DNA of 64,000 nt from Dyella choica (lineage in GTDB: Bacteria; Pseudomonadota; Gammaproteobacteria; Xanthomonadales; Rhodanobacteraceae), in contig NZ_RYYV01000005.1 in assembly GCF_003977665.1 (NCBI RefSeq), forward strand, positions 124,001 to 188,000. Reading direction: 5' to 3'. The translations under genes were made by a program, and so were the position numbers. The notes beneath the pieces were generated by a model. It did not search any database and was not told where the DNA came from. It was given only the letters and a program-made list of their open reading frames with translations. This document shows positions 30,319 through 40,653 of the stretch, piece after piece (position 1 is the stretch's first letter; each line of letters begins with the position of its first letter).

Positions 30319-31294
30319 GCACGGCGGCCGCTTGCGGCGCGCGGCGCATGAATACGGTATTCCGTTGGAAGCTTGGCTGGATCTGTCGACCGGCATCAGT
30401 CCTTTTGGGTGGCCGGTGCCGGATATCCCATCCGCTGCCTGGCGGCGCCTGCCCGAGGACGATGATGGCCTGGCCGAGGCGGCGCGTGCGTACTACGAAG
30501 CGCCGCAGCTATTGCCAGTAGCCGGTTCGCAAGCCGCCATCCAGGCGCTGCCGTGGCTGCGCGCTACATCGCACGTAGGGATCATTGCGCCGGGTTATGC
30601 CGAACATGCGCATGCATGGCAACGCGCGGGCCATCACGTGAAGACCCTGGCTGCAAGGGAGCTGCTGGCGAACATCGGTGCTTGGGATGTGCTGGTGCTG
30701 ATTCATCCCAACAACCCTGGCGGCGATCGTTTCGCTGTGGAAGAACTGCTGATGGCGCATGCCGAACTGGCAGCGCGCGGTGGCTGGCTGGTGGTCGATG
30801 AGGCGTTCATGGACGTAGCGCCGCAGCAAAGCCTGTGCCGGTATACCGATCGCGCGGGTCTCGTCGTATTGCGCTCGGCGGGCAAATTCTTCGGCTTGGC
30901 AGGCGCGCGTGCCGGCTTCGTATGCGCATCGCCTGCCTTGCTTGAGTCACTGCAGGAACAATTGGGTCCCTGGGCATTGAGCGGGCCTGCTCGTTACGTA
31001 TTACGGCAGGCGCTGACCGATCGCGCGTGGCAGGCGTCGGCACGCGTTCGCCTCTTGCGAACGAGCGAAAGGCTGGCGGTGTTGCTTGCTCGACATGGCT
31101 TGGCTCCTGCGGCAGGGTGCGGCTTGTTTCAATGGTGTCGGCACGATACTGCCGCTCGTATGCACCGCGCACTCGCCGAGCGCGGCATTCTTACCCGCCT
31201 GTTCGACGGGCCGCCAAGCCTGCGCTTTGGCCTGCCTCCTGACGAGGCTGCGTTCGAGCGTCTCGATCAAGCTTTGGCGGAGGTGTTGCGATGA
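30311..31294 (+). CDS. cobD: Threonine-phosphate decarboxylase (CobD/CobC type)
   Basis: PLP-dependent class I/II aminotransferase-fold enzyme that makes (R)-1-amino-2-propanol O-phosphate for the CbiB step. The 327-residue product shows LEHGGRL at the start, [27 protein letters not shown], and [15 protein letters not shown] with the Schiff-base lysine. GGAGG lies 6 bases upstream of ATG 30311. The end overlaps cobQ by four bases (ATGA). Gene name follows Salmonella usage. Confidence 0.93.
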   Translation: MLEHGGRLRRAAHEYGIPLEAWLDLSTGISPFGWPVPDIPSAAWRRLPEDDDGLAEAARAYYEAPQLLPVAGSQAAIQALPWLRATSHVGIIAPGYAEHAHAWQRAGHHVKTLAARELLANIGAWDVLVLIHPNNPGGDRFAVEELLMAHAELAARGGWLVVDEAFMDVAPQQSLCRYTDRAGLVVLRSAGKFFGLAGARAGFVCASPALLESLQEQLGPWALSGPARYVLRQALTDRAWQASARVRLLRTSERLAVLLARHGLAPAAGCGLFQWCRHDTAARMHRALAERGILTRLFDGPPSLRFGLPPDEAAFERLDQALAEVLR

Positions 31295-32763
31295 CCGCGC
31301 GCGTGCTGATGGTGCAGGGCTGTACGTCCGATGCAGGCAAGAGCACGCTGGTGACGGCATTGTGCCGATGGGCGTACCGCCGGCGCTTGCGCGTTGCGCC
31401 GTTCAAGCCGCAGAACATGGCGCTGAATTCGGCCGTGACGATGGACGGCGGAGAGATCGGGCGTGCGCAGGCCGTCCAGGCGCAGGCATGCGGACTGGAG
31501 CCAATGGTCGATTTCAATCCCGTGCTGCTGAAACCAAACAGCGATGTCGGCGCGCAGGTCATAGTTCACGGCCGCGCTGTGGCGAATATGGATGCGCGCG
31601 ACTATCACGACTACAAGCGCCGTGCCTTCGAGGCGGTAATGGCATCACACGGGCGGCTGGCCGAGGCCTATGATGCCGTGATCGTCGAAGGCGCGGGCAG
31701 TCCCGCTGAAATCAACCTGCGCGATGGCGATATCGCCAACATGGGCTACGCCGAAGCAGTCGATTGCCCGGTGATCCTTGTCGCCGATATCGATCGTGGC
31801 GGTGTGTTCGCCCATCTCGTCGGTACGTTGGCCTTGCTGTCGTCCAGCGAGCGGGCGCGGGTGGCTGGCTTCGTGATCAACCGCTTTCGTGGCGATCTGG
31901 CTTTGCTGCAGTCGGGACTGGACTGGCTCGAACGGGAAACCGGCAAGCCGGTGCTGGGCGTTTTGCCTTATCTACCAGGCTTGCACCTGGAAGCCGAGGA
32001 TGCTTTGCCGCAAGCGCAGCCGGAAAAAATGGCCGCGCCGTTGCGTGTGGCGGTGCCGGCCTTGCCGCGCATCAGCAACCACACCGATTTCGATGCATTG
32101 CGTGCGCACCCCGGTGTCGGCCTGCATTTCGTCGGCCTCGGGCAATCCCTGCCGGCTTGCGACCTCGTCATTCTGCCCGGCTCCAAATCCACGCGTGCCG
32201 ACTTGGCCTGGTTGCGTGCGCAGGGCTGGGACGAAGCCATCGCACGACATCTGCGCTATGGCGGCAAGGTGCTGGGGATCTGCGGCGGCCTGCAGATGCT
32301 GGGACAAGCTGTGCACGATCCGCTGGGTATCGAAGGCGAGCCCGGTTCCAGCGCGGGGCTGGGCTGGCTCGATCTGGAAACCGCACTGCAGCCGCAAAAG
32401 CAGTTGTGTCGCGTGCAGGGTAGGCTGGCGTTTGCCGAGGCCCGCGTGCAAGGCTACGAAATCCATTGCGGCATCAGCCGGGGCGCGGGCCTGGCAAGCC
32501 CGTTCGCGCGCCTCGATGACGGGCGCAGTGACGGCGCGATTTCTGCGGATGGGCAGGTGATGGGCAGCTACCTGCACGGCTTGTTCGACGATCCGCAGGC
32601 TTTGTCCGCTTTGCTGCAATGGGCGGGTATGCGCCATGCCGCCGAGCTGGATATGCGAGCCTTGCGCGAAGCCGGAATCGAGCGCCTGGCGGATATGGTC
32701 GACGCGCATTTGCAGACGAATCTGCTCGAGCAATGGCTGGGGGTCACCGCATGCGTAGCCTGA
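31291..32763 (+). CDS. cobQ: Cobyric acid synthase
   Basis: Glutamine-dependent amidation of four carboxylates (b, d, e, g) of adenosylcobyrinic acid a,c-diamide (CobQ/CbiP). The 490 residues contain [20 protein letters not shown] at the N-terminus, [29 protein letters not shown], and in the amidotransferase part [15 protein letters not shown] and ICGGLQMLG with the nucleophile Cys. The start overlaps cobD; the end overlaps cobU by 13 bases. Confidence 0.97.
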   Translation: MTARVLMVQGCTSDAGKSTLVTALCRWAYRRRLRVAPFKPQNMALNSAVTMDGGEIGRAQAVQAQACGLEPMVDFNPVLLKPNSDVGAQVIVHGRAVANMDARDYHDYKRRAFEAVMASHGRLAEAYDAVIVEGAGSPAEINLRDGDIANMGYAEAVDCPVILVADIDRGGVFAHLVGTLALLSSSERARVAGFVINRFRGDLALLQSGLDWLERETGKPVLGVLPYLPGLHLEAEDALPQAQPEKMAAPLRVAVPALPRISNHTDFDALRAHPGVGLHFVGLGQSLPACDLVILPGSKSTRADLAWLRAQGWDEAIARHLRYGGKVLGICGGLQMLGQAVHDPLGIEGEPGSSAGLGWLDLETALQPQKQLCRVQGRLAFAEARVQGYEIHCGISRGAGLASPFARLDDGRSDGAISADGQVMGSYLHGLFDDPQALSALLQWAGMRHAAELDMRALREAGIERLADMVDAHLQTNLLEQWLGVTACVA

Positions 32764-33272
32764 TACTCGGTGGCGCCCGCTCCGGCAAGAGCGCTCTGGC
32801 AGAACGCCTGGCCGTCGATAGCGGGTTGGAAGTCGTCTACATCGCCACCGCGCAGGCCGGTGATGGGGAAATGGCGGCGCGCATCGCCCATCATCGCGCG
32901 CGACGCCCACAGCAATGGTTGTGTGTGGAAGAGCCGGTTCATCTTGCCGGCGTGCTGCGCGAGTACGCGCGCGAGAATCGTTGCATCCTGGTCGATTGCC
33001 TTACGCTATGGCTCAGCAATCTGCTAGGCGCTGCGGATGAGCCGTTTTTTGCACGCGAGCGCGCCCGCCTGCTGGAGGCTTTGCCCGCTTTGCCCGGTGA
33101 GCTGCTGATGGTCAGCAACGAAGTCGGTCTTGGCATCGTGCCGCTGGGTGAATTGACGCGGCGCTTCGTCGACGAAACTGGCCGGCTGCATCAAGCAATG
33201 GCCGCGCTCTGCGAGCGAGTCGTGTTCGTGGCCGCAGGCCTACCTCTTGTCCTCAAAGGAACCATGCCATGA
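32751..33272 (+). CDS. cobU: Adenosylcobinamide kinase / guanylyltransferase
   Basis: Bifunctional nucleotide-loop assembly enzyme (CobU/CobP): phosphorylates adenosylcobinamide and attaches GMP. The 173-residue protein starts [20 protein letters not shown] with the P-loop, then [22 protein letters not shown] with the His for guanylylation, [12 protein letters not shown] and [14 protein letters not shown] 32751 is inside the end of cobQ. The end overlaps cobT by four bases. Confidence 0.96.
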   Translation: MRSLILGGARSGKSALAERLAVDSGLEVVYIATAQAGDGEMAARIAHHRARRPQQWLCVEEPVHLAGVLREYARENRCILVDCLTLWLSNLLGAADEPFFARERARLLEALPALPGELLMVSNEVGLGIVPLGELTRRFVDETGRLHQAMAALCERVVFVAAGLPLVLKGTMP

Positions 33273-34318
33273 GTCTCGATTGGCTTTTCGCCCCTTGTGC
33301 GCAGCCCGCGGTCGAACAGACCGAAGCGGCGCGAGCGCATCAACTGCAATTGACCAAACCGCCGGGTTCGCTCGGCCAGCTGGAAGCGATAGCCATCCAA
33401 CTCGCTTCCTTGCAGCGCACTGCCCAGCCGTCGGTGGATCGCGTGTGGATCAGCGTGTTCGCCGCCGATCACGGCGTGGCGGAGGAAGGCGTATCCGCCT
33501 TCCCGCAAGCCGTGACGGGCGAGATGGTGCGCAATTTTGCCAGTGGCGGCGCGGCGATCAGCGTGCTGGCGCGCAGCCTGGATGCCTGGCTGGAGGTGGT
33601 GAACCTGGGAACGGTGAATGATCCGGGCGAGATTGCGGGGGTGCGCCGCGCGATCATCGCGCCATCCACAGCGAATTTCTGTGTTGGGGCGGCCATGACC
33701 GAGGCACAGCTGGATGCGGCCCTCGAGGTTGGCGCGCAAAGCGTGCGAGCCGCGCAAAGGGCGGCGATACAACTGTTTATCGCGGGCGAAATGGGTATTG
33801 CCAACACGACGTCGGCGACAGCGCTGGCAAGCGCCCTGCTAGATGAGCCGCCTTCCTGTCTTGCCGGCGCCGGCACCGGCCTCGACGCAGCGGGGATCCA
33901 ACACAAGGTAGCGGTGCTGGAGCGTGCGTTGGCGTTGCACGCCAACGCAAACAGCGTCCTGGAACAATTGCGTTGCCTCGGTGGCTTCGAGATTGTCGCG
34001 CTGGTGGGCGCTTACGTGGCGGCGGCGCAAGCTGGCATCCCGGTGCTGGTTGATGGCTTCATCAGCACCGCAGCCGCTTTGGCTGCGGCAACGATCCAGC
34101 CGGAGGTACGCCCCTGGCTGTTGTTTGCGCACCGCTCGAAGGAGCACGGCCACGCCCGTTTGTTGATAGCGTTGCAGGCAGAGCCGTTGGTCGATCTGGG
34201 CCTGCGCCTGGGTGAAGCCAGTGGAGCCGCTACCGTGGTACCTCTGCTGCGCCTGGCTTGCGCCTTGCACAACGGCATGGCTACTTTCGAACAGGCCGGC
34301 GTATCCAATGCCGATTGA
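33269..34318 (+). CDS. cobT: Nicotinate-nucleotide-dimethylbenzimidazole phosphoribosyltransferase
   Basis: Activates the lower ligand base to alpha-ribazole phosphate. The 349-residue protein has [49 protein letters not shown] and the catalytic glutamate in LGEASGAA (Glu316, matching the general base of Salmonella CobT). It overlaps cobU (ATGA) and cobC (11 bases), indicating strong translational coupling. Confidence 0.97.
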   Translation: MSLDWLFAPCAQPAVEQTEAARAHQLQLTKPPGSLGQLEAIAIQLASLQRTAQPSVDRVWISVFAADHGVAEEGVSAFPQAVTGEMVRNFASGGAAISVLARSLDAWLEVVNLGTVNDPGEIAGVRRAIIAPSTANFCVGAAMTEAQLDAALEVGAQSVRAAQRAAIQLFIAGEMGIANTTSATALASALLDEPPSCLAGAGTGLDAAGIQHKVAVLERALALHANANSVLEQLRCLGGFEIVALVGAYVAAAQAGIPVLVDGFISTAAALAAATIQPEVRPWLLFAHRSKEHGHARLLIALQAEPLVDLGLRLGEASGAATVVPLLRLACALHNGMATFEQAGVSNAD

Positions 34319-34859
34319 CTTGCTCCGCCATGGCGATACCGGGCAACGCAGCTACCGTGGCCAGCTTGATGATGCCTTGAGCGAGCTGGGCTGGTCGCAG
34401 TTGCGCGCGGCGGTTGAAGGGCGCGCATGGGATGGCATCGTTTCGTCATCGCTCCAGCGCTGCGCGGCGTTCGCGCAAGAGTTGTCGCTGGAGCGCGGCT
34501 TGCCATTGCGCATTGATGCACGACTTGCCGAATATCACTTCGGTGCATGGCAGGGCATGCCGATCGAGCAAATCGCGCAGGAGCAGGGCGATGCATTGGC
34601 GCGCTTCTGGGCCGATCCGGTGCAGCATCCGCCGCCGGGTGCGGAAACGTTTGCTGAATTTCACGATCGCCTGAGCGGGGCGCTCGACGACATCGCGGCG
34701 GATGCCGCGGAGCAACGAGTGCTGGTGATCACCCACGGTGGCGCGATTCGCCTGTTGCGTTGCCGGGCCGAGCGGCGCAGCTATGGCGATATGGCCAACA
34801 TCGAAGTTCCGCATGCCTCGTTGCATCTCTTGCCCTGGCCGATGGCGGTATCCGCCTGA
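34308..34859 (+). CDS. cobC: Alpha-ribazole phosphatase (histidine phosphatase family)
   Basis: Dephosphorylates alpha-ribazole-5'-phosphate or adenosylcobalamin 5'-phosphate. The 183-residue product starts at ATG 34308 with [11 protein letters not shown], holding the RHG motif with the phospho-accepting His, and later has [11 protein letters not shown] with the second catalytic His. [11 protein letters not shown] is typical of the family. Its TGA overlaps the cobS start (TGATG). In-frame upstream extension into cobT is unlikely to be translated. Confidence 0.92.
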   Translation: MPIDLLRHGDTGQRSYRGQLDDALSELGWSQLRAAVEGRAWDGIVSSSLQRCAAFAQELSLERGLPLRIDARLAEYHFGAWQGMPIEQIAQEQGDALARFWADPVQHPPPGAETFAEFHDRLSGALDDIAADAAEQRVLVITHGGAIRLLRCRAERRSYGDMANIEVPHASLHLLPWPMAVSA

Positions 34860-35581
34860 TGCGCGCGCTGCTGCTGGCGATCGGCTTTCTTACACGGCTG
34901 CCGGTGCCGGCCCATGCGTATGACGATGCGCAGGCCAAAGCTGCGTCGCTGGCCTGGTACCCGCTGGTCGGGCTGTTGCTAGGCCTGCTGCTGGGGGTGC
35001 TGGCGTGGTTGCTGCGCGACACGCCCAGTTTGCTGGCAGCAGCCCTGCTGGCAGCGGCCTGGGTGGCGCTGACGGGCGCATTGCACCTGGATGGCCTGGC
35101 TGACAGCGCCGATGCCTGGATCGGCGGCATGGGCGATCGCGAGAAAACCCTGGCGATCATGAAGGATCCGCGCTCCGGTCCTGCCGGGGTGGTGGCCCTG
35201 GTGTTGGCGCTGCTGCTTAAATTCTCGGCCCTGGCCAGCCTGGGGCCGGCGCCATGGGCAGCGTTGCTGCTGACGCCGACCTTGGCGCGGGCAGGGCTTA
35301 CCGCTTTGTTTCTCACTACCCCCTATGTGCGCAGCGGCGGACTGGGCTCGGCCTTGTCGGGCGCGCCTAGCCGGGCGTGCGGGCTCGCCTTGCTGCTCAC
35401 TGCGGTGGGATGCGTGCTGTTTGGCAGCCGCGGCTTGCTGGCGTTTTTAGTGACCGCAGCCGTATTCGGACTATGGCGGCAGGCTTGTATGACCCGGTTG
35501 GGCGGCTGCACCGGCGATACGGCCGGCGCGCTGGCGGAGATGTTGGAGGTAGCGTTGCTAGTGGCTTTGGCCGTACGCTGA
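34859..35581 (+). CDS. cobS: Adenosylcobinamide-GDP ribazoletransferase (cobalamin synthase)
   Basis: Final joining of adenosylcobinamide-GDP with alpha-ribazole at the inner membrane. The 240-residue, highly hydrophobic protein has the family signature LHLDGLADSADAWIGG (metal-binding aspartates) and DPRSGPAGVVAL, with about six membrane segments. [17 protein letters not shown] is the usual start. It is the last gene of the riboswitch-controlled operon. Confidence 0.95.
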   Translation: MRALLLAIGFLTRLPVPAHAYDDAQAKAASLAWYPLVGLLLGLLLGVLAWLLRDTPSLLAAALLAAAWVALTGALHLDGLADSADAWIGGMGDREKTLAIMKDPRSGPAGVVALVLALLLKFSALASLGPAPWAALLLTPTLARAGLTALFLTTPYVRSGGLGSALSGAPSRACGLALLLTAVGCVLFGSRGLLAFLVTAAVFGLWRQACMTRLGGCTGDTAGALAEMLEVALLVALAVR

Positions 35582-35662
35582 GGCAGGCCGTTGAAACCGG
35601 CCGTTCCGTCCCGATAATCACCCGCGACCATCGGCCCCGATGGCGTTTGCGCAGTCTTTCCC

Positions 35663-35980
35663 ATGCCTATCTACGAATTCCAATGCAATGCCTGCGGTCA
35701 TCGCTTCGATCGCCTGCAGAAACTGTCCGACCCCGATCCCTCCCACTGCCCCGATTGCGGTCAGCCGCAGGTGCAGCGCCAGCTCAGCGCGCCGCAGTTC
35801 CGTCTTGCCGGCGGTGGCTGGTACGAAACCGACTTCAAGAAGGACGGCGACAAGAAGCGCAACCTCGCCGGCGATGCCGGCACCGCCACAGCGTCTCCTG
35901 CATCGTCTGCGGAACCGAGTTCCAGTCCGTCGCCCGCACCAGCCCCGGCTCCGGCTCCGACGACGGCATCGACGACCTGA
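35663..35980 (+). CDS. FmdB-family zinc ribbon protein
   Basis: A 105-residue protein of the FmdB/putative regulatory zinc-ribbon family. MPIYEFQCNACGHRFDRLQK and HCPDCGQPQVQR provide the CxxC...CxxC zinc site within the first 45 residues. The tail is Ala/Pro/Ser rich and of low complexity. It precedes aspS on the same strand, an arrangement known from other proteobacteria. The biological role of the family is not settled. Confidence 0.9.
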   Translation: MPIYEFQCNACGHRFDRLQKLSDPDPSHCPDCGQPQVQRQLSAPQFRLAGGGWYETDFKKDGDKKRNLAGDAGTATASPASSAEPSSSPSPAPAPAPAPTTASTT

Positions 35981-36014
35981 CACAGACCGCAGTGCGGCCC
36001 CAACCTCGCCATGT

Positions 36015-36044
36015 GCCCGGGAATGCTAAGCTTCCGGGCCTTTT
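36015..36044 (+). terminator. Possible terminator between fmdB-like gene and aspS
   Basis: GCCCGGGAA and TTCCGGGC form a stem with one bulged base over an 8-base loop, followed by CTTTTCC. Moderately convincing. Confidence 0.4.
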
Positions 36045-36086
36045 CCACGCTGATTCGCCGCCCCGGCGGCCCGGAGCATCAAGCGC

Positions 36087-37859
36087 ATGCGCACGCATTA
36101 CTGCGGCCTCATCAACGAGTCGCTGGTCGGACAGACCGTCACCCTGTGCGGCTGGGTCAACACCCTACGCCTGCAGAGCCACGTAGCTTTCGTCGACCTG
36201 CGCGACCATGAGGGCATCGCCCAGGTGGTGATCGAGCGCGAGAATGCCGACGCTTTCGCCGTGGCCGGCGAGCTGGGCTACGAGTATTGCCTGCGTGTCA
36301 CCGGTAGCATCCGCAAGCGCCTCTCGGCCAACGACAAGCTGAAGACCGGCACGGTGGAACTGCTGGCCGAGCAGGTGGAGATTCTCAACGTCGCGAAGGA
36401 TCTGCCGTTCGCCCTGCACGAGAACCCCAACGAGGACATGCGGATGACTTACCGCTACCTCGACCTGCGCCGTCCGGACATGCAGCAGACGATCCGCACC
36501 CGTATCCGACTGGTGCAGGCGTTGCGCCGTTACCTGGATATGCGCGGCTTCCAGGACCTGGAAACGCCGATTCTGACCAAGGCCACCCCGGAGGGCGCGC
36601 GCGACTACCTGGTGCCCAGCCGCGTGCACCCAGGGCAGTTCTACGCGCTGCCGCAGTCGCCGCAGCTGTTCAAGCAGATCCTGATGATGGCCGGCTTCGA
36701 CCGCTACTATCAGATTGCCCGCTGCTTTCGTGACGAAGACCTGCGTGCCGACCGCCAGCCGGAATTCACCCAGCTCGACATGGAGTTCGCCTTCGTCGAA
36801 GAGCAGGACGTGCAGGGCTTCGTGGAGGCGATGATTCGCCAGGTGTTCAAGGAGGTGATCGGGGTGGAGCTGGGCGATCCCTTCCCGCGTATGACCTGGG
36901 AAGAGGCGATGCGCCGCTATGGTTCGGACAAGCCCGACCTGCGCATTGCGCTGGAGCTGGTCGATGTGGCTGACCTGCTCAAGCATGTTGAATTCAAGGT
37001 ATTCGCCGAGCCGGCCAACGACCCGGCCGGCCGCGTGGCGGCGCTGCGCTTGCCGGGCGGGGCAGCGCTCAGCCGCAAGGAGATCGATCAGCTCACCGAA
37101 TACGTCGCCAAATACGGTGCGAAGGGGCTGGCCTGGATCAAGGTGGAGGATCTCGCCAAAGGGCGTGATGGCATCAACTCGCCGGTGGCGAAGTTTCTGG
37201 ACGACGCCGCGCTCGATGCGGTGCTCAAGGCTACCGGCGCACAGTCGGGCGACATGCTGTTCCTCGGCGCCGGCAAGTGGAAGACGGTCACCGATTTCAT
37301 GGGCGCGCTGCGCCTGAAGGCCGCCAAGGACCGCGGCCTGGTGGAAAACAGCTGGAAGCCGCTGTGGGTCACCGACTTCCCGATGTTCGAGTACGACGAG
37401 GAAGAACAGCGTTTCGTCGCCCTGCATCACCCCTTCACGGCGCCGAAAGTGGACGACATCGCTGATCTGCGGGCGAATGCGGCGGGCGCGGTGAGCCGCG
37501 GCTACGACATGGTGCTCAACGGCAACGAAATCGGCGGCGGTTCGATCCGTATCCATCGTCCGGACATGCAGAGCGCGGTATTCGAGCTGCTTGGCATCGG
37601 CGCGGAAGAGGCGCAGATGAAGTTCGGCTTCCTGCTCAAGGCGCTGAAGTTCGGCGCGCCGCCGCACGGGGGTATCGCATTCGGCATCGACCGCATCGCC
37701 GCGTTGATGGCGGGCACCGAATCGATCCGCGACGTGATCGCGTTCCCCAAGACCACCAGCGCGCAGGACCTGATGACTGACGCGCCGTCGTTGGTCAACG
37801 ATGCGCAATTGAAGGAACTGCATGTAGCGGTGGCCGTTGCGGAAAACGCGAAAGGCTAA
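36087..37859 (+). CDS. aspS: Aspartyl-tRNA synthetase
   Basis: Class II synthetase charging tRNA-Asp. The 590-residue protein shows the N-terminal OB-fold anticodon domain ([20 protein letters not shown]), motif 2 ([18 protein letters not shown]), the bacterial GAD insertion, and motif 3 ([15 protein letters not shown]). Where E. coli has RRRDLG in the anticodon domain this protein has TLRLQS, so whether it is discriminating or also charges tRNA-Asn cannot be read by the simple Leu30/His31 rule. It is encoded alone between an fmdB-like gene and an alpha/beta hydrolase. Confidence 0.97.
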   Translation: MRTHYCGLINESLVGQTVTLCGWVNTLRLQSHVAFVDLRDHEGIAQVVIERENADAFAVAGELGYEYCLRVTGSIRKRLSANDKLKTGTVELLAEQVEILNVAKDLPFALHENPNEDMRMTYRYLDLRRPDMQQTIRTRIRLVQALRRYLDMRGFQDLETPILTKATPEGARDYLVPSRVHPGQFYALPQSPQLFKQILMMAGFDRYYQIARCFRDEDLRADRQPEFTQLDMEFAFVEEQDVQGFVEAMIRQVFKEVIGVELGDPFPRMTWEEAMRRYGSDKPDLRIALELVDVADLLKHVEFKVFAEPANDPAGRVAALRLPGGAALSRKEIDQLTEYVAKYGAKGLAWIKVEDLAKGRDGINSPVAKFLDDAALDAVLKATGAQSGDMLFLGAGKWKTVTDFMGALRLKAAKDRGLVENSWKPLWVTDFPMFEYDEEEQRFVALHHPFTAPKVDDIADLRANAAGAVSRGYDMVLNGNEIGGGSIRIHRPDMQSAVFELLGIGAEEAQMKFGFLLKALKFGAPPHGGIAFGIDRIAALMAGTESIRDVIAFPKTTSAQDLMTDAPSLVNDAQLKELHVAVAVAENAKG

Positions 37860-37881
37860 GTTTCGATAGCCGCGATATTCC

Positions 37882-38523
37882 ATGACCGAACACGTCATCC
37901 TGCTGCACGGCCTGTGGATGCGCGGCTTTGCGCTGGGCTTGCTGCATCGCCGCCTGATGGAAGAGGGTTTCCGCGTCCATCGCTTCGACTACATGAGCGT
38001 GGCGGCGAAGCAGGAGCGCGTCCTGGCCCGGTTGCACGCGAGCATGCTCGATTACGTGCCCGGCCCGGTGCACCTGGTCGGGCACAGTCTGGGTGGCCTG
38101 CTCGCCCTGCGCGCCTGCCTGGAGGCGCAAGACCTGCCGCCTGGACGCGTTGTCTGTCTTGGTTCACCCTTGAAGGGCAGCGCTGCGGCGCGCGCCTTTG
38201 CCCGTCTGTGGCGCGGCGGCGAGGTATTGCTGGGGCCTAACCGCGAACTGCTGGAACAGGGGCTGGAAGCCTGGAAAGGGCCACGCGAGGTGGGCGTGAT
38301 CGCCGGCAACATGCCGATCGGCCTGGGCGCCATGCTCAGCCAGATCCCTGGTGACCACGACGGCACGGTGGCGGTGCAGGAGACCATGGTGCCGGGGCTG
38401 GCCGCCCATTGCGTGGTGGAAACCAGCCATACGGGGCTGCTGTTTTCGGCGGAAGTGGCGCGGCTGACGGCCAGTTTCCTGCGCGAAGGCCGTTTCGATC
38501 CCACTGCGAGGGGCCTCTTGTAG
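37882..38523 (+). CDS. Alpha/beta-fold hydrolase (lipase/esterase-like)
   Basis: Small 213-residue cytosolic hydrolase with no signal peptide. VILLHGLWMRG forms the oxyanion region, HLVGHSLGGLLA carries the nucleophilic Ser, and IPGDHDGTV and VVETSHTGLLFS supply plausible catalytic Asp and His. It begins 22 bases after aspS. The substrate is unknown; related proteins are annotated as acetyltransferase/hydrolase or lipase-like. Confidence 0.85.
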   Translation: MTEHVILLHGLWMRGFALGLLHRRLMEEGFRVHRFDYMSVAAKQERVLARLHASMLDYVPGPVHLVGHSLGGLLALRACLEAQDLPPGRVVCLGSPLKGSAAARAFARLWRGGEVLLGPNRELLEQGLEAWKGPREVGVIAGNMPIGLGAMLSQIPGDHDGTVAVQETMVPGLAAHCVVETSHTGLLFSAEVARLTASFLREGRFDPTARGLL

Positions 38524-38593
38524 GCTGGGATGACCATCCCAGCATCGCTTGGCTGCTTGCTTGGCCATGCTGGGTTTCGCAATCCAGCCTACG
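38521..38593. repeat. Intergenic palindromic repeat, family B, copy 4
   Basis: GGCTGGGATGACCATCCCAG hairpin, then GCTGGGTTTCGCAATCCAGC hairpin, in the two-module layout, beginning exactly at the stop codon of the hydrolase gene. Confidence 0.78.
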
Positions 38594-38605
38594 CACTTCT
38601 GTTAG

Positions 38606-38641
38606 ATCCCAACAAAGCCATGCATATCAGCATGTTGGGAT
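38606..38641. repeat. Perfect 9-bp inverted repeat upstream of yebC
   Basis: ATCCCAACA (38606-38614) pairs exactly with TGTTGGGAT (38633-38641) over an 18-base loop that contains ATGCAT. Probably a decayed family-B half element rather than an operator. Confidence 0.5.
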
Positions 38642-38760
38642 TTACGCGCTCCGCAACGGCGATTCCATTCCCGCTTTCACACGAGGAGAGCAGGAAGGGA
38701 GATGGCGCAATGCAGTAAAATCCCCCGCTTTCCACATTCAGACCCAAGCCAGGTATCCCC

Positions 38761-39486
38761 ATGGGTAGAGGCCCGTCCATCGAAGGTCGCAAGAATGCCG
38801 AAGACGCCAAGCGCGCCAAGGTGTTCACCAAGCTGATCCGCGAAATCACCGTAGCCACGCGAGCCGGCGTGCCCGATCCCGCGCTCAACCCGCGCCTGCG
38901 CACGGCTGTGGACAAGGCGCTGACCGCCAACATGTCCAAGGACACCATCGAGCGCGCGATCAAGCGCGGCTCCGGCGCCGACGGCGGCGCCAAGATGGAA
39001 GAGCTGCGCTATGAAGGCTACGGCCCGGGCGGTATCGCGCTGATCATCGAGTGCTTCACCGACAACACCACCCGGACCGTCGCCGATGTGCGCCACGCGC
39101 TCACCAAGCACGGCGGAAACCTTGGCACCAGCGGCTCGGTGGCGTTCCAGTTCACTCGCTGCGGCGAGCTGGTGTTTACCACCGGCGGTGACGAAGGGAA
39201 GGAAGAAAAGATCCTGGAAGCCGCGCTCGATGCCGGCGCCGACGACGTAGTCAACGAGAACGGCGAAAGCACCGTCATCTGCGCGCCGGAAAATTTCGAA
39301 GCCGTGCAGCAGAAGCTGGCCGAGGCCGGCCTCGACGCGCAGCACGCCGGCGTGGTGATGCGGCCCAACAACCGCACTGCAGTGGTGGGTGAAACGCTGG
39401 AAACACTCACCGACCTGCTGGAAAAACTCGATGCCCTCGACGACGTGAGCGAGGTGTATCACAACGCATTGCTGCCGGCTGAGTGA
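38761..39486 (+). CDS. yebC: YebC/TACO1-family protein
   Basis: A 241-residue member of the YebC family. Formerly described as a transcriptional regulator; members are now linked to relief of ribosome stalling, and the mitochondrial TACO1 is a translational activator. [20 protein letters not shown] and FTKLIREI at the start and [15 protein letters not shown] in the middle are diagnostic. It stands directly upstream of ruvC, the conserved proteobacterial arrangement. Confidence 0.96.
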   Translation: MGRGPSIEGRKNAEDAKRAKVFTKLIREITVATRAGVPDPALNPRLRTAVDKALTANMSKDTIERAIKRGSGADGGAKMEELRYEGYGPGGIALIIECFTDNTTRTVADVRHALTKHGGNLGTSGSVAFQFTRCGELVFTTGGDEGKEEKILEAALDAGADDVVNENGESTVICAPENFEAVQQKLAEAGLDAQHAGVVMRPNNRTAVVGETLETLTDLLEKLDALDDVSEVYHNALLPAE

Positions 39487-39505
39487 CAGGCTTTCGGGCC
39501 CCGCT

Positions 39506-39547
39506 TCTCAATGATCCGTCCTCAATGATTCGTTCTCAATGATCCGT
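39506..39547 (+). repeat. Three tandem 14-bp repeats at the ruvC start
   Basis: Units TCTCAATGATCCGT (39506-39519), CCTCAATGATTCGT (39520-39533) and TCTCAATGATCCGT (39534-39547). Each unit carries an ATG; the first two open five-codon frames (MIRPQ and MIRSQ) whose TGA overlaps the next ATG (ATGA). The third ATG, at 39539, is the ruvC start. No clear ribosome binding site precedes any of them. Confidence 0.9.
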
Positions 39548-40060
39548 ATCATCGGCATCGACCCAGGCAGCCAGCGCACTGGCATCGGCATCGTGGATGT
39601 CGATGCCGCAGGCAAGCTGTCGCATGTTTTCCATGGCGCGCTGATGGTGGCTGGCGAAGAGGATTTCACGCGGCGCCTGAAGCGCATTTTCGAAGGCGTG
39701 GACGAGATCATCAGCCTGCATCATCCGGTGGAGTGCGGCATCGAGCGTGTGTTCATGGCGCGCAATCCCGATTCAGCGCTCAAGCTCGGACAGGCGCGTG
39801 GCGCTGCGATCTGCGCGGTGGTCAATCGAGGCATTGCGGTGCATGAGTACGCCGCCACCGAGGTCAAGAAGGCGGTGGTCGGCGGCGGCCGCAGCGACAA
39901 AACCCAGGTACAGCATATGATCGGCGTACTGCTCGGCCTCAAGGGCCCGATCCAGGCGGATGCGGCCGACGCGCTGGCGATAGCCGTGGCGCATGCGCAT
40001 ACACGCTCCAGTCTTGAACGCGTGGGAATTCCGCGCACCGCATGGAGGCGACGCCGGTGA
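39539..40060 (+). CDS. ruvC: Holliday junction resolvase RuvC
   Basis: Endonuclease that resolves Holliday junctions together with RuvAB. The 173-residue product begins [20 protein letters not shown] with the first catalytic Asp; [13 protein letters not shown] holds the catalytic Glu, and [16 protein letters not shown] the C-terminal aspartates. The start lies in the third of three tandem 14-bp repeats. Its stop overlaps the ruvA GTG start (GTGA, 40057-40060). Confidence 0.97.
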   Translation: MIRIIGIDPGSQRTGIGIVDVDAAGKLSHVFHGALMVAGEEDFTRRLKRIFEGVDEIISLHHPVECGIERVFMARNPDSALKLGQARGAAICAVVNRGIAVHEYAATEVKKAVVGGGRSDKTQVQHMIGVLLGLKGPIQADAADALAIAVAHAHTRSSLERVGIPRTAWRRRR

Positions 40061-40650
40061 TCGGACGACTCAGGGGCATACTTGTTTCAAAGCAGCCGCC
40101 GTGGCTGCTGGTCGAGGTCGGCGGCGTGGGTTACGAGTTGGAAGCGCCCATGTCGACCATTTATGACCTGCCGGCCACCGGCAAGGAAGTCACGCTGCTG
40201 ACTCACCACGCGGTGAAAGAAGACAGTGTGGCGCTGTACGGCTTTCTGCACGAATCGGAGCGGGTTTCCTTCCGCAACCTGCTGAAGGTCAGCGGTATCG
40301 GCGCGAAGACCGCGCTGGCCGTACTGTCGGGCGTATCCACCCAGGATTTCGCCCGGCTGGTGCAGGCGGGCGACGTAGTGGCGCTTACCAAGATCCCGGG
40401 CATCGGCAAGAAGACGGCCGAGCGCATCGTGGTGGAGCTGCGCGATCGCGTGGACGGCCTCGGTGTAAGCCTGCCTGGCCTTGCGGCGGCGGGGGCTCCA
40501 GCCGATCCGGCCGCCGAAGCCACCGTGGCGCTGCAGCAGCTTGGCTACAAGCCGGCCGAAGCAAGCAGGCTGGTGCAAAAAGCGGTCGAGCCAGGCGACA
40601 GCGCCGAAACCATTATTCGCAAGGCGCTACGCGCCGCACTGGGGAGTTGA
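40057..40650 (+). CDS. ruvA: Holliday junction DNA helicase subunit RuvA
   Basis: Tetrameric junction-binding protein that loads RuvB. The 197-residue protein starts [20 protein letters not shown] from GTG 40057, preceded by GGAGGCG; an in-frame ATG at 40042 would add five residues not seen in the family. The two helix-hairpin-helix motifs ([14 protein letters not shown] and [16 protein letters not shown]) are clear, and the flexible Ala/Pro linker leads to the C-terminal RuvB-binding domain. Confidence 0.96.
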   Translation: MIGRLRGILVSKQPPWLLVEVGGVGYELEAPMSTIYDLPATGKEVTLLTHHAVKEDSVALYGFLHESERVSFRNLLKVSGIGAKTALAVLSGVSTQDFARLVQAGDVVALTKIPGIGKKTAERIVVELRDRVDGLGVSLPGLAAAGAPADPAAEATVALQQLGYKPAEASRLVQKAVEPGDSAETIIRKALRAALGS

Positions 40651-40653
40651 ATC

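Noticed and set aside
36165-37898. Long minus-strand frame opposite aspS
   Set aside because: Shadow of the synthetase; no domain seen.
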